Part shown: positions 1 through 8,246 of the stretch, piece by piece | How the letters are laid out: each line of letters begins with the position of its first letter | How positions within the stretch are numbered: the stretch's first letter is position 1 | Origin: Nocardioides sp. | Lineage (GTDB): Bacteria > Actinomycetota > Actinomycetes > Propionibacteriales > Nocardioidaceae | Length of the DNA stretch: 30,343 nucleotides | Reading direction: 5' to 3' | Assembly: GCA_030452025.1 (NCBI GenBank) | Contig: JAKDNC010000003.1 | Span: 1-30,343 of the forward strand | Notes under the pieces: model-generated | Databases searched by the model: none | What the model saw: the letters and a program-made list of their open reading frames with translations, nothing else | What the model was told of the DNA's origin: nothing | Program-made: the position numbers and the translations under genes

Positions 1-858
1 GTCGTCGCCGGGGTCCGGGGCGCTCCAGCATGCTTTGTTCGCTGCGATGCGCGCGTCGGACGCGGTGCCGGAGAAGTCGCCCAGGCTGTCGCCGTCGGCG
101 AGGGCCGTGACATCGGCGTTTCCGGCCGCGATCGAGGCGACCTGGGTGCCGTGGCCGTCGTCGTCGCGCGGCGACACCCTGGCCTCGGATCCGAGGCGGT
201 CGGCCCCGAACCCCTTGATGAAGTAGCGCGCGCCGACGACCTTGTCGTTGCAGTCCTGTCCGGACCAGTCCTCGCCCCGGTCGCAGGTGCCGCGGAAGGA
301 GTCGGAGGCGCCGCCGAGTGTGGGGGTGGCTGCAAAGACCGGGTTGTCGGGGTTGATTCCGCTGTCGACGAAACCGATCACCGTGCCGCGACCGCTGCCA
401 CCACGGGGAGCGGCGCCGGCACCGCCACGAGGAGCGGCACTGGTGGCGCTTGAACCGGCCAGTTGCAGGGTGCCCTCCGCCTCGACCAGTTCGACGTCGG
501 GCGATGAGGCGACAGTGGCGGCCTGGGTCGAGTCCAGCTCGGCCGCGAAGCCGCTCAGTGCGGAGGTCCAGCGGTAGGTCGGCTCGACGTCTCCGACCCG
601 GGCCAGCGTGTCGGCCTGGTCGCGAAGCAACTTCGTGCGATATTGAGCCTTGGAATCAGGCCCGGCGTAGCCTGCAGTTCCCGGTGTTGACATGGTGACC
701 AGGTAGAGCCGCTCACCGAGCGGGTTGCCGGAGACGTCTCCATCATCTCGGGAGTCGGCTCCCGCGGGGGCTGCCACGGCGACCTGCGTGAGGGCAAGCA
801 GGAGTGCAGCGCCAGCCAGCGCGGATCCGGGCAGCCGTCGTCGCATCATCTTTCCCAT
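1..858 (-). CDS. Secreted S8 (subtilisin-type) serine protease, C-terminus cut by window edge
   Basis: 286 codons are readable in one frame from ATG at 858 down to base 1 with no stop, so the gene continues beyond the window. The N-terminus (MGKMMRRRLP, then a hydrophobic stretch ending around AVAAPAGA, residue 34) is a Sec signal peptide. Residues about 49-133 look like an inhibitor I9 propeptide (RLYLVTMSTPG ... LSGFAAELD ... VELVEAEGTLQL). The peptidase domain starts near residue 158 with the catalytic Asp in IGFVDSGINP (Asp165) and the catalytic His in DDDGHGTQVASIAAG (His236). The serine region is missing because of the edge. The family makes exported, self-processed endopeptidases. ATGs at 849 and 846 are alternative starts. 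The usual GHGTH is GHGTQ here. A Gly/Ala/Arg-rich linker (residues 135-157) separates propeptide and protease. The gene is divergent from the cold-shock gene. Confidence 0.9.
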   Translation of the reverse strand, partial: MGKMMRRRLPGSALAGAALLLALTQVAVAAPAGADSRDDGDVSGNPLGERLYLVTMSTPGTAGYAGPDSKAQYRTKLLRDQADTLARVGDVEPTYRWTSALSGFAAELDSTQAATVASSPDVELVEAEGTLQLAGSSATSAAPRGGAGAAPRGGSGRGTVIGFVDSGINPDNPVFAATPTLGGASDSFRGTCDRGEDWSGQDCNDKVVGARYFIKGFGADRLGSEARVSPRDDDGHGTQVASIAAGNADVTALADGDSLGDFSGTASDARIAANKACWSAPDPGDD

Positions 859-1029
859 GGGTCGCACGAGTCACCAAAGCACAATCGTGGCAGGTGCGGA
901 GTTCGCAATCAATCCCTTGCCGTTGGCTGTGCACAACCCGGTGTTCGTCCCGGTGCTCACGACGCTCTGGCCGCGGTACGTTGCCTCGGTGGACACACCG
1001 CCCTGGTCACCACCCCGGGGGGGCCGGGA

Positions 1030-1100
1030 CCCACGTCGTACTCGCCGAACCCACCGCGTTCCCACGTGGCTCGATTCCCACTGGTGCCGAATCCCACTGG
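1030..1100 (+). repeat. Five CCCAC boxes, three of them spaced 16 bp apart
   Basis: CCCAC starts at 1030, 1050, 1061, 1077 and 1093. The last three give 16-bp units that begin CCCACGTGG, CCCACTGG and CCCACTGG. The first two of these units end in CGATT and CGAAT. The array ends just upstream of the candidate -10 (1122-1127) of the cold-shock gene, where an activator or repressor could sit. Function is inferred only from repetition and position. Confidence 0.5.
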
Positions 1101-1121
1101 CAGAGCGAAACCCGGACGGAA

Positions 1122-1127
1122 TAGGGT
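1122..1127 (+). promoter_or_regulatory. Candidate -10 box (TAGGGT) of the cold-shock gene
   Basis: TAGGGT fits the actinobacterial TAnnnT -10 pattern and would start transcription near 1134. No good -35 hexamer lies 16-18 bp upstream, where the third CCCAC repeat is found. That arrangement would suit an activator-dependent promoter. Confidence 0.3.
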
Positions 1128-1186
1128 GAGCCGCTGCGCGGTTGATGCGCCCGGTGCATTCAGCTCGAACACGGAAGAGGTCTCCA

Positions 1187-1582
1187 GTGCCCAGTGGCAA
1201 GGTGAAGTGGTACGACGCCGACAAGGGGTTCGGGTTCCTGTCCCAGGCGGATGGCCCGGATGTCTATGTGCGCGCCGAGGCACTGCCCGAGGGTGTCACC
1301 TCGCTGAAGGCGGGCACCAGGGTCGAGTTCGGCATCGCCCAGGGACGCAAGGGCGACCAGGCGCTGCAGGTGCGGGTCGTCGACTCCCCGACGTCGATCT
1401 CGCGCAGCCAGTCCAAGGCTCAGCGCAAGAAGCCCGAGGAGATGGTCTCGATCGTCGAGGACCTGATCCGGCTGCTCGACGGCGTGGGTGAGACCTACCG
1501 CCGTGGCCGCCACCCGGAGGCACGCACCGCGGCGCCGACGGCCAAGCTGCTGCGTGCACTGGCCGACGAGCTCGAACTCTGA
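1187..1582 (+). CDS. Cold-shock domain protein (CspB-like, 131 aa)
   Basis: The start is GTG at 1187 because GAAGAGG at 1174-1180 is a well-placed ribosome binding site and the cold-shock domain begins immediately (VPSGKVKWYDADKGFGFL). The RNP1-like motif KGFGFL and the following VYVRAEALPEG mark a single-stranded nucleic-acid-binding OB fold over residues 1-66. The second half (residues about 70-131) is a basic then acidic helical tail (SQSKAQRKKPEEMVSIVEDLIRLL ...). This longer form, about twice the 67-aa short Csp, is common in actinobacteria. The likely role is an RNA chaperone. It lies next to the MFS and DUF3027 genes, an arrangement I recall as conserved in actinobacteria (for example around Rv0871-Rv0877 in M. 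tuberculosis). Confidence 0.9.
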   Translation: MPSGKVKWYDADKGFGFLSQADGPDVYVRAEALPEGVTSLKAGTRVEFGIAQGRKGDQALQVRVVDSPTSISRSQSKAQRKKPEEMVSIVEDLIRLLDGVGETYRRGRHPEARTAAPTAKLLRALADELEL

Positions 1583-1611
1583 GCCCGGTGGCTATGCGCT
1601 AAGAACCACGC

Positions 1612-3096
1612 TCAGGTCCCCGGTGGCGGCATCGGACCGGCCGGCATCGGACCGGCGCCCGCGTGAGGGTGCCGGGTCGCGCCCTTGATGACCAAGACGA
1701 AGATCGCCCACGCGGCCAGCAGACCGAAGCCAATGCCGAGACCCAGCCGCGGGTTCAGTGGCATCACGATGCCGACGAACCCACCGATCACCCAGGCCAG
1801 CTGGAGCAGGGTGTCGGACCGGGCGAAGGCGCTGGTCTGCACCCGCTCGTGGACGTGGGTCTGAATGGTCGAGTCCAGCGAGAGTTTGGCCAGGGATTGC
1901 GTCAGCCCTGCGGTCAGGCCAAGAGCAGCCAGCGGGATCAGCCCGTAGAACAGTGCCGCGACCAGCGCCATCGCGGCGTCGGCGAGCAGGGCGAGGACGA
2001 CCGTGATGGCCGGGTTCACATTCTTCAGCAACGACGCGAGCAGGATGCCGAGCGTGTTGCCGAGCCCGGCGGCGCCGATCACGACGCCGAGGAGGAGCGC
2101 CGGTTTGTCCTCCCAGCCCGGGATCGGGTTCTCCCGCAGGAGGAACGCCATGAACATCGTCAGGAAACCCGACATGAAGCGTGGTCCGCAGTTGGCGCGG
2201 AGCGCGAACGCGACCTGGGGCGGGATGCGCAGGCTTCGGGTCCGGCGCGGCGCGGTGCTGGCCGAAGGGCCGGGCATCAGCACCAGGCGCTCCTCACCGA
2301 CCGAGGAGTCGACCTGGCGGGGCAGCAGAACGGCCAGGATCGTGCCGACGATGAAGACGAGGAAGGCGAAACGCAGGGACCACTCGGCGCCGAAGGTGGC
2401 GGCCAGCCCGGCGAACGGGGCCGCGACGCCGGCGCCGACCACGCCGGCCAGGCTGATTCGCCCGTTGGCCTTGACCAGGGTGATGCCCTCGGGCTTGAGC
2501 CGGGGCGCCGCCGCGGCCTTGGTGATGCCGTAGGCCTTGGAGGAGACCAGGACGCCGAGGGCGCACGGGAACAGCCAAGTGGAATCCGTGGTCACTGCGG
2601 TGGCCAGGGCCCAGCAGAGGAACGCACGGATCGCGAAGGTGGATCCGATCGCCCAGCGACGCCCGTGGCTGAACCGGTCCAGGAAGGGGCCGATCAGCGG
2701 CGCCACGATTGCGAACGGCAGCATCGTCATGGCGAGGAAGAGCGCAACCTGGCCGCGGGCCTCACCAGTGGGGACCTGGAAGAAGAGAGTGCCAGCCAGC
2801 GAGATGGCCACGGCGGCGTCACCGGCGGCGTTGAACGCGTGCAACTCGATCAATCTGGAGAGGCCTGATGCGCCGGCGCCCTCGGCGTGGGAGGCCCGGC
2901 GGGCCACCCGCACGGTCGCCTTGCTCGCCCTGGCCGTGCTGCGCGCGACTGCCCGCGCGCCCGTGGCGCTCGCTCTGGCGGCGCGTACGGCGTTCGCGCC
3001 TGCGGCCCGCCCACGCTCCGTGGAGTCTCCGCCCGGGCCTTGCGCCGGACCGGGCCGCGGGCCGTCGTGCGGGTCCTCGGGCGGCTGGGTCGTCAT
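1612..3096 (-). CDS. MFS transporter with a long Ala/Arg-rich N-terminal extension (494 aa)
   Basis: The frame opens farther upstream, but ATG at 3096 is the sensible start (MTTQPPEDPHDG). Starting earlier would run through the promoter region of the divergent gene. The first roughly 90 residues are hydrophilic, first Pro/Gly-rich and then a run of Ala, Arg and Ser, without membrane segments. From about residue 95 there are roughly 10-12 hydrophobic segments typical of the major facilitator superfamily, with an MFS-like loop (IGPFLDRFSHGRRWAI) after the second helix pair. The substrate is unknown. The gene resembles the transmembrane protein beside DUF3027 in mycobacteria (Rv0876c-like, from memory). 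Its 5' end is 124 bp from the divergent DUF3027 gene and its 3' end faces the cold-shock gene. Confidence 0.85.
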   Translation of the reverse strand: MTTQPPEDPHDGPRPGPAQGPGGDSTERGRAAGANAVRAARASATGARAVARSTARASKATVRVARRASHAEGAGASGLSRLIELHAFNAAGDAAVAISLAGTLFFQVPTGEARGQVALFLAMTMLPFAIVAPLIGPFLDRFSHGRRWAIGSTFAIRAFLCWALATAVTTDSTWLFPCALGVLVSSKAYGITKAAAAPRLKPEGITLVKANGRISLAGVVGAGVAAPFAGLAATFGAEWSLRFAFLVFIVGTILAVLLPRQVDSSVGEERLVLMPGPSASTAPRRTRSLRIPPQVAFALRANCGPRFMSGFLTMFMAFLLRENPIPGWEDKPALLLGVVIGAAGLGNTLGILLASLLKNVNPAITVVLALLADAAMALVAALFYGLIPLAALGLTAGLTQSLAKLSLDSTIQTHVHERVQTSAFARSDTLLQLAWVIGGFVGIVMPLNPRLGLGIGFGLLAAWAIFVLVIKGATRHPHAGAGPMPAGPMPPPGT

Positions 3097-3183
3097 GCGC
3101 CCATCTTGCCTGTTGTCGCCGACGTCATTCGAGTCGGACACCCCGAGTTCGGACCGCCATCGGCGTGACTCGCCCCACCCGAC

Positions 3184-3213
3184 AAGACAATGCGACGTCC
3201 GATGGGACACAAT
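3184..3213 (+). promoter_or_regulatory. Candidate leaderless promoter of the DUF3027 gene
   Basis: AAGACA (3184-3189) and CACAAT (3208-3213) are separated by 18 bp and each match 4 of 6 consensus positions. The GTG start at 3221 lies 7 nt after the -10, so the transcript would begin at or next to the start codon. No ribosome binding site is visible, which agrees with leaderless expression. Confidence 0.4.
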
Positions 3214-3220
3214 CACGCAG

Positions 3221-4021
3221 GTGATCGCTTCGACCCGAATCAAGCCGGACGCCGTGCTCGTCGATGCGTCGGAAGTAGCCAGGAACGCTCTCGTCTCCGA
3301 CGTGGACAAGTCCGACGTCGGGGAACACCTGGGCCACGACGTCGAGGGTGAGCGCGTCGTCAGCCACTACTTCGCCTGCGCCCGCCCCGGCTATCGCGGC
3401 TGGCGCTGGTCGGTGACCGTCACCCGGGCCTCGCGCCAGAAGGCGGTGACCGTCGACGAGATCGTGCTGATCCCCGGGGACGGCGCCATCACCGCGCCGG
3501 CCTGGGTGCCCTACAAGGAGCGCATCCAGCCCGGTGATCTCTCGCCCGGCGATCTCCTGCCCGTCGAGGACGACGACGCGCGACTGGTTCCGACGTACTC
3601 CTTCGGCGACGACCCGTCAGTTGATCCCCTCGGAGATTCCCTCGACGATGAAGGACGGGCCCAGGTCCGGCGCGTCGCAGAGGAGTTGTTCCTCGGCCGG
3701 GTGCGCACCCTCTCCCCGGAGGGTCGCGCCCAGGCCGCCCAGCGGTGGTACGACGGTGACGGGGGCCCGGAGACGACTTTGGCCCAGTCCGCGCCGGCGC
3801 AATGCTTCAGCTGCGGTTTCCTGCTCCGGTTGACCGGCACCTTCTCCGACACGTTCGGTGTCTGCGCCAACGGCAACGCCAACGACGACGGCCGAGTGGT
3901 GACCTTCAACCACGGGTGCGGCGCGCACTCCGAAGCACAGCTGTCCAAGAAGCAGCAGGCCGTGCCGCCGCCGGACCACGTGTTCGACACACTCACACCG
4001 GGCGACATCGAGACGTTCTGA
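3221..4021 (+). CDS. DUF3027 family protein (266 aa)
   Basis: The GTG at 3221 is chosen because homology-like sequence starts here (VIASTRIKPDAVLVDASEVAR) and the frame upstream is only the antisense of the MFS gene. The protein is soluble, with no signal peptide. It has a conserved-looking core, GHDVEGERVVSHYFACARPGYRGWRWSV in part, then VPYKERIQPGDLSPGDLLP. The C-terminal part carries paired cysteines, CFSCG near residue 194 and two later cysteines in GVCAN and HGCGAHSE. Together these could bind a metal such as zinc. The family is essentially restricted to actinobacteria and its function is unknown. It is divergent from the MFS gene and converges on DUF2530. Confidence 0.85.
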   Translation: MIASTRIKPDAVLVDASEVARNALVSDVDKSDVGEHLGHDVEGERVVSHYFACARPGYRGWRWSVTVTRASRQKAVTVDEIVLIPGDGAITAPAWVPYKERIQPGDLSPGDLLPVEDDDARLVPTYSFGDDPSVDPLGDSLDDEGRAQVRRVAEELFLGRVRTLSPEGRAQAAQRWYDGDGGPETTLAQSAPAQCFSCGFLLRLTGTFSDTFGVCANGNANDDGRVVTFNHGCGAHSEAQLSKKQQAVPPPDHVFDTLTPGDIETF

Positions 4022-4034
4022 GGGCTCTGCCGAC

Positions 4035-4052
4035 CCACCCCGTTCCGGGTGG
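4035..4052. terminator. Hairpin between convergent genes (possible bidirectional terminator)
   Basis: CCACCC (4035-4040) pairs with GGGTGG (4047-4052) around a 6-nt loop. It lies in the 37-bp gap between the ends of the DUF3027 gene (plus) and the DUF2530 gene (minus). There is no T-run on either side. Confidence 0.45.
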
Positions 4053-4058
4053 AGGGGG

Positions 4059-4307
4059 TCAGGAGCGGCGTTTGCGGCGTCTCCGGCGGCAGTACTCGAG
4101 GCCGAACAGGCCGAGACCGAAGCCGGCCATGCAGCACCACAGCCACCAGATGCGACCGGAGTCCTCGAGTCGACCGTAGAACGGGAGCAGGCCAAGGAAG
4201 CCGACCAGCCACAGGGCAGTGCCGACCTCGACGGTGCGGACGCCGTCGACGTCGAGCGGATCGACGTCGGCGATGATGTAGGTCCGGTTGCCGATCTCAT
4301 GCGTCAT
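4059..4307 (-). CDS. DUF2530 small membrane protein (82 aa)
   Basis: The start is ATG at 4307 because AGAGGAA lies a proper distance before it. A GTG at 4328 would add only seven residues and has no better site. The protein starts MTHEIGNRTYIIADVDPLDVDGVRTVEVGTAL in part, followed by two hydrophobic segments (about residues 28-45 and 55-72) and a strongly basic C-terminus (CRRRRRKRRS), which should face the cytoplasm. The function is not known. In actinobacteria this family is often found beside an NCS2 permease, as here, where the two genes are divergent. A role connected with that permease is only an inference. Confidence 0.8.
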   Translation of the reverse strand: MTHEIGNRTYIIADVDPLDVDGVRTVEVGTALWLVGFLGLLPFYGRLEDSGRIWWLWCCMAGFGLGLFGLEYCRRRRRKRRS

Positions 4308-4364
4308 CGGCTGTTCCTCTGGCTCCACACGACGAATCTAGAGCATCGGGTCGTGTCTCCGTAA

Positions 4365-4384
4365 CCGGGCGACGTTCCGCCCGG
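4365..4384. promoter_or_regulatory. Inverted repeat in the DUF2530/permease divergent promoter region
   Basis: CCGGGCG (4365-4371) and CGCCCGG (4378-4384) form a perfect 7-bp inverted repeat around ACGTTC. It ends 26 bp before the GTG of the permease and lies upstream of DUF2530, so it could be an operator acting on both genes. Confidence 0.4.
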
Positions 4385-4410
4385 AGTCGGACTCTGGGAA
4401 CATTCGGTCC

Positions 4411-5862
<1,452 letters not shown>

Positions 5863-5881
5863 CCCGTGGGTTGGTCTCTGC

Positions 5882-6580
5882 TCAGCCTTCGCGGACGTCG
5901 GTGAGTCGAGAGAAGACGACGAGGTTTCCGGTGTGGTGGCCGATGTCAGGGTCGAAGCTGCTGCACGTGACCAGGCGCAGGGTCGGGGTGCCCAGGTCGC
6001 CGCCATAGACCAACTTCGTGGGGAAGCTGTCCTTGTCGAACTCCCGGGTCGCATAGACCGTGAACTCGACGCGTGTCCCGTCCTCGCGTCGGACGTCGAT
6101 CTTGTCTCCGATCTCGAGTTCCGCGAGGTCGAAGAAGATCGACGGCCCGTTCTCCGCGGTGGACACGTGGCCCTCGATCACCGAGGGGCCCGGCTGTCCC
6201 GGTGTCGGGGAGTCCTCGAGCCAAGCCGCCTTGTCCAGGTCGGGGCCGGGCTGCGGGACGGCGAGCGTGCCGTCGTCGGTCGTGCCCAGCTGCAACAGGT
6301 CCGAGGCGACCTCGATGGCCGGGACCGAGACCGAGAGCGGTCTGGACGGCCCGAGGGGAGGCGGGTCGTCCGCCTCGGCAGGCGAGTCGTCCGCCTCCGC
6401 GGATGGCGCTGGTGCACCCGAGTCCGTCGTGGAAGTCGTCGCCGAGGGGTCGAGACTGCCCTGGTCCGGTCCTGCGGCAGGCGGGTCCGGCCGCTGACTG
6501 AGGATGCCCAGGACGATCAGGACCAGGCCGACGGCGGCCGCCAGGGCCAGCACTCCCTGACGGCCGCCGAAGATTCTCAT
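5882..6580 (-). CDS. Class F-type sortase (232 aa)
   Basis: The ATG at 6580 begins MRIFGGRQGVL, followed by one N-terminal membrane anchor (about residues 8-27). A Pro/Ser/Thr/Asp-rich linker runs to residue 80, and the sortase beta-barrel covers residues 81-232. The catalytic triad is visible: His138 in VIEGHVS, Cys206 in LRLVTCSS and Arg225 in VVFSRL. PSVIEGHV and LRLVTC are typical of the actinobacterial class F group. Sortases cleave a C-terminal sorting motif of secreted proteins and attach them to the cell wall or perform a related transpeptidation. The gene is 34 bp downstream of the CHRD-domain gene on the same strand, so the two are probably co-transcribed. That makes the CHRD protein the natural candidate substrate. 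The class assignment is from motif appearance, not a profile search. Confidence 0.88.
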   Translation of the reverse strand: MRIFGGRQGVLALAAAVGLVLIVLGILSQRPDPPAAGPDQGSLDPSATTSTTDSGAPAPSAEADDSPAEADDPPPLGPSRPLSVSVPAIEVASDLLQLGTTDDGTLAVPQPGPDLDKAAWLEDSPTPGQPGPSVIEGHVSTAENGPSIFFDLAELEIGDKIDVRREDGTRVEFTVYATREFDKDSFPTKLVYGGDLGTPTLRLVTCSSFDPDIGHHTGNLVVFSRLTDVREG

Positions 6581-6614
6581 CGCACTCAACTTACGGTTCC
6601 GATACTTTCGGACT

Positions 6615-7379
6615 TCACTCGCCCTGGTCAGCCGCGTGGAGACGACGACGTCCGACCAGAGCGACTCCGGCCACAGCGAGGAGGCCGCCGCCGATGCCGA
6701 AGAGGCCGATGTTCTCCATGCCCTCAGTTGAGCCGCTTCCGGTGTCCACGCCGCCGGTGGGGGACGCGGACAGGGCGCCACAGAGCGTGGGGGCCGTGGC
6801 GGCGAGCGGCAACTCGGGGACCAGATTGCTCTTCGCGTTCGCAGCCTTGTTGCTCAGCGTCGCCGGATCGAGCCCGTGCACGACGATCACGCCGGTGCCG
6901 CTGTTCAGTGCATTGACCGTCGACGGGCTCAGCGTGATCGATCGGCTGTAGTCCACCGAGGATCCGCCGGGCGCGATCTTGATGTTCGTCGCGTCTTCGG
7001 GAGCGGTGCCGCCCGTGACGGAGAGCGTGGTGCCGATGTCTCCATAGGCAGGCGTGCCCTCGACGGTGTCGACGATGCCGTCACCGTTCTTGTCCAGGGC
7101 TTGCGTGGGGCACTGACCCTTGGCGCCGATGTGGATGTGCTGGACGTGCGGGTAGTCCGCGTCCATGAAGGTCTGGGGCAGGCCGCTCCAACTCAGCTCG
7201 ACCTGGGCCTGATTGCCCTCCACGGTGATCATCGCCATCCCGGAGCCGCTGGATCCGTTCAGCGGGTCGAGTGTGGTCTGGTAAGTGCTGCTGTCGTCCG
7301 CGGACGCCGCGGACGGGGCCATGGTCACGGCGAGCGCTGCAGCCGCGAGGGGCACGAGCATGCGGGTTGGTTTCCTCAT
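6615..7379 (-). CDS. Secreted CHRD-domain protein with a sorting-signal-like C-terminus (254 aa)
   Basis: The ATG at 7379 has a strong AAGGAG site 7 nt upstream. Residues 1-27 are a Sec signal peptide (AASA/DD cleavage). Residues about 33-170 look like a CHRD domain: LDPLNGSSGSG, an SWSGLP strand, VQHIHIGAKGQCPT with a His cluster (78, 81, 83), and VIVVHGLD near its end. A loop DKNGDGIVD (96-104) has the spacing of a calcium-binding EF-hand loop. Cys90 and Cys200 could form a disulfide. The tail has VDTGSG (211-216), a hydrophobic segment (about 223-242) and RRRLHAADQGE, which is the layout of a cell-wall sorting signal without a recognisable LPXTG. The partner sortase gene follows directly. 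The biochemical function of CHRD domains in bacteria is unclear. Confidence 0.85.
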   Translation of the reverse strand: MRKPTRMLVPLAAAALAVTMAPSAASADDSSTYQTTLDPLNGSSGSGMAMITVEGNQAQVELSWSGLPQTFMDADYPHVQHIHIGAKGQCPTQALDKNGDGIVDTVEGTPAYGDIGTTLSVTGGTAPEDATNIKIAPGGSSVDYSRSITLSPSTVNALNSGTGVIVVHGLDPATLSNKAANAKSNLVPELPLAATAPTLCGALSASPTGGVDTGSGSTEGMENIGLFGIGGGLLAVAGVALVGRRRLHAADQGE

Positions 7380-7585
7380 TGCTACTCCTTCATCGAGCCC
7401 ACCCATTTCTGGATCCTGCGGGCAGGCGCTTGTGAAGTGATTCGGACCACATCAGGATCCGGATTGGTTCGATTTCTCGGAGTCGGGGCGGACGCGGATC
7501 CACCGGGGCAAATCCGCACGGACGACTGCGACGAATCACTGACGAGCTCCCGGTCCGGGGGTGAGATCATGATGAGGAGTCCGTG

Positions 7586-8212
7586 ATGCGAGGAGCCAGG
7601 TTGGTTGTGACCCTGGTCGCCAGCGCGATCGTGCTGGCCGGCTGTGGTCAAGGAGGGGGCGACTCGTCGGCCCCGGAGCCAGGGACCGTGGGTGGCACCC
7701 ACACCATGCCCGACGGGACGGTCATGTCCGACTCTGAGATGGGTCAGGACCCGTCGTCGTCGGAGGAGGCCTCCGAGCCGTCCCCCGCGGCGCGGATGGT
7801 CTGCGCCGGAGACGTGAGCAAGGACGTACGCCGGATCGCCGGCCTCGATCGGAAGCCTGCGGTCACCTCCACCTGGGACGAGCCTCTCTTCACCTGCACC
7901 TACACGCTCGAGGACGCGCCTCTGGTGCTCACCGTCCACGATGCGACGGACGAGTCGCGGGGACGTGCGCACTTCGCGGCGTTGCGAAAGCAACTCGGGA
8001 CGACCACGGACATCAAGGGCGTCTACAGCCTCGGCCTGCCGGCGTACGAGACCGGTGACGGTGTCGCTGCATTCATCAGGGACGGCAAGACACTCGAGGT
8101 CGATGCGACGAGGCTGCCCAGGCGCTCGGGGCCAGAAGGGGGCATGAGTCGGGCCGACATGGCCTACGCAGTGGCGACCAGTGTGCTGGCCTGCTGGACC
8201 GAGCACACCTGA
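7586..8212 (+). CDS. Putative lipoprotein of unknown function (208 aa)
   Basis: The start is ATG at 7586, since GAGGAG at 7574-7579 is well placed; GTG at 7583 would add one residue. The N-terminus MRGARLVVTLVASAIVLAGC is a lipoprotein signal with a lipobox (LAGC, Cys20). A low-complexity Gly/Ser/Pro/Glu stretch follows to about residue 70. The mature domain begins MVCAGDVSKDVRRIAGL and contains four cysteines (MVCAG, FTCTY, LACW plus the lipid Cys). Its layout resembles small actinobacterial lipoproteins of the DUF3558 type, but I do not recognise the family with certainty. It should sit on the outer face of the membrane. It is divergent from the CHRD/sortase unit across a 206-bp gap and precedes the MarR gene by 68 bp. 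Confidence 0.8.
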   Translation: MRGARLVVTLVASAIVLAGCGQGGGDSSAPEPGTVGGTHTMPDGTVMSDSEMGQDPSSSEEASEPSPAARMVCAGDVSKDVRRIAGLDRKPAVTSTWDEPLFTCTYTLEDAPLVLTVHDATDESRGRAHFAALRKQLGTTTDIKGVYSLGLPAYETGDGVAAFIRDGKTLEVDATRLPRRSGPEGGMSRADMAYAVATSVLACWTEHT

Positions 8213-8246
8213 GCCTCTTGCCCGGGGAATATCTCCGGATCAGAAT

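Larger units (their letters stand above)
859..1186. other. 328-bp divergent intergenic region between the S8 protease and the cold-shock gene
   Basis: No convincing gene is present; the overlapping frames here are GC-bias shadows. The region holds a series of CCCAC boxes at 1030, 1050, 1061, 1077 and 1093, listed separately. A TAGGGT hexamer at 1122-1127 is a candidate -10 box for the cold-shock gene. The implied leader is about 50 nt and ends in the purine-rich GGAAGAGG. A run of seven G at 1017-1023 sits near the middle. Confidence 0.6.

Noticed and set aside
1663..2868. 401-codon plus-strand frame across the minus-strand MFS gene
   Set aside because: Low-complexity Gln/Glu/Arg/Gly sequence opposite an unmistakable MFS protein; a shadow frame.
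7382..8206. 274-codon frame antisense to the lipoprotein gene
   Set aside because: The sense strand has a ribosome binding site, signal peptide and lipobox; the antisense product is Arg/His/Gly-rich with no recognisable features.
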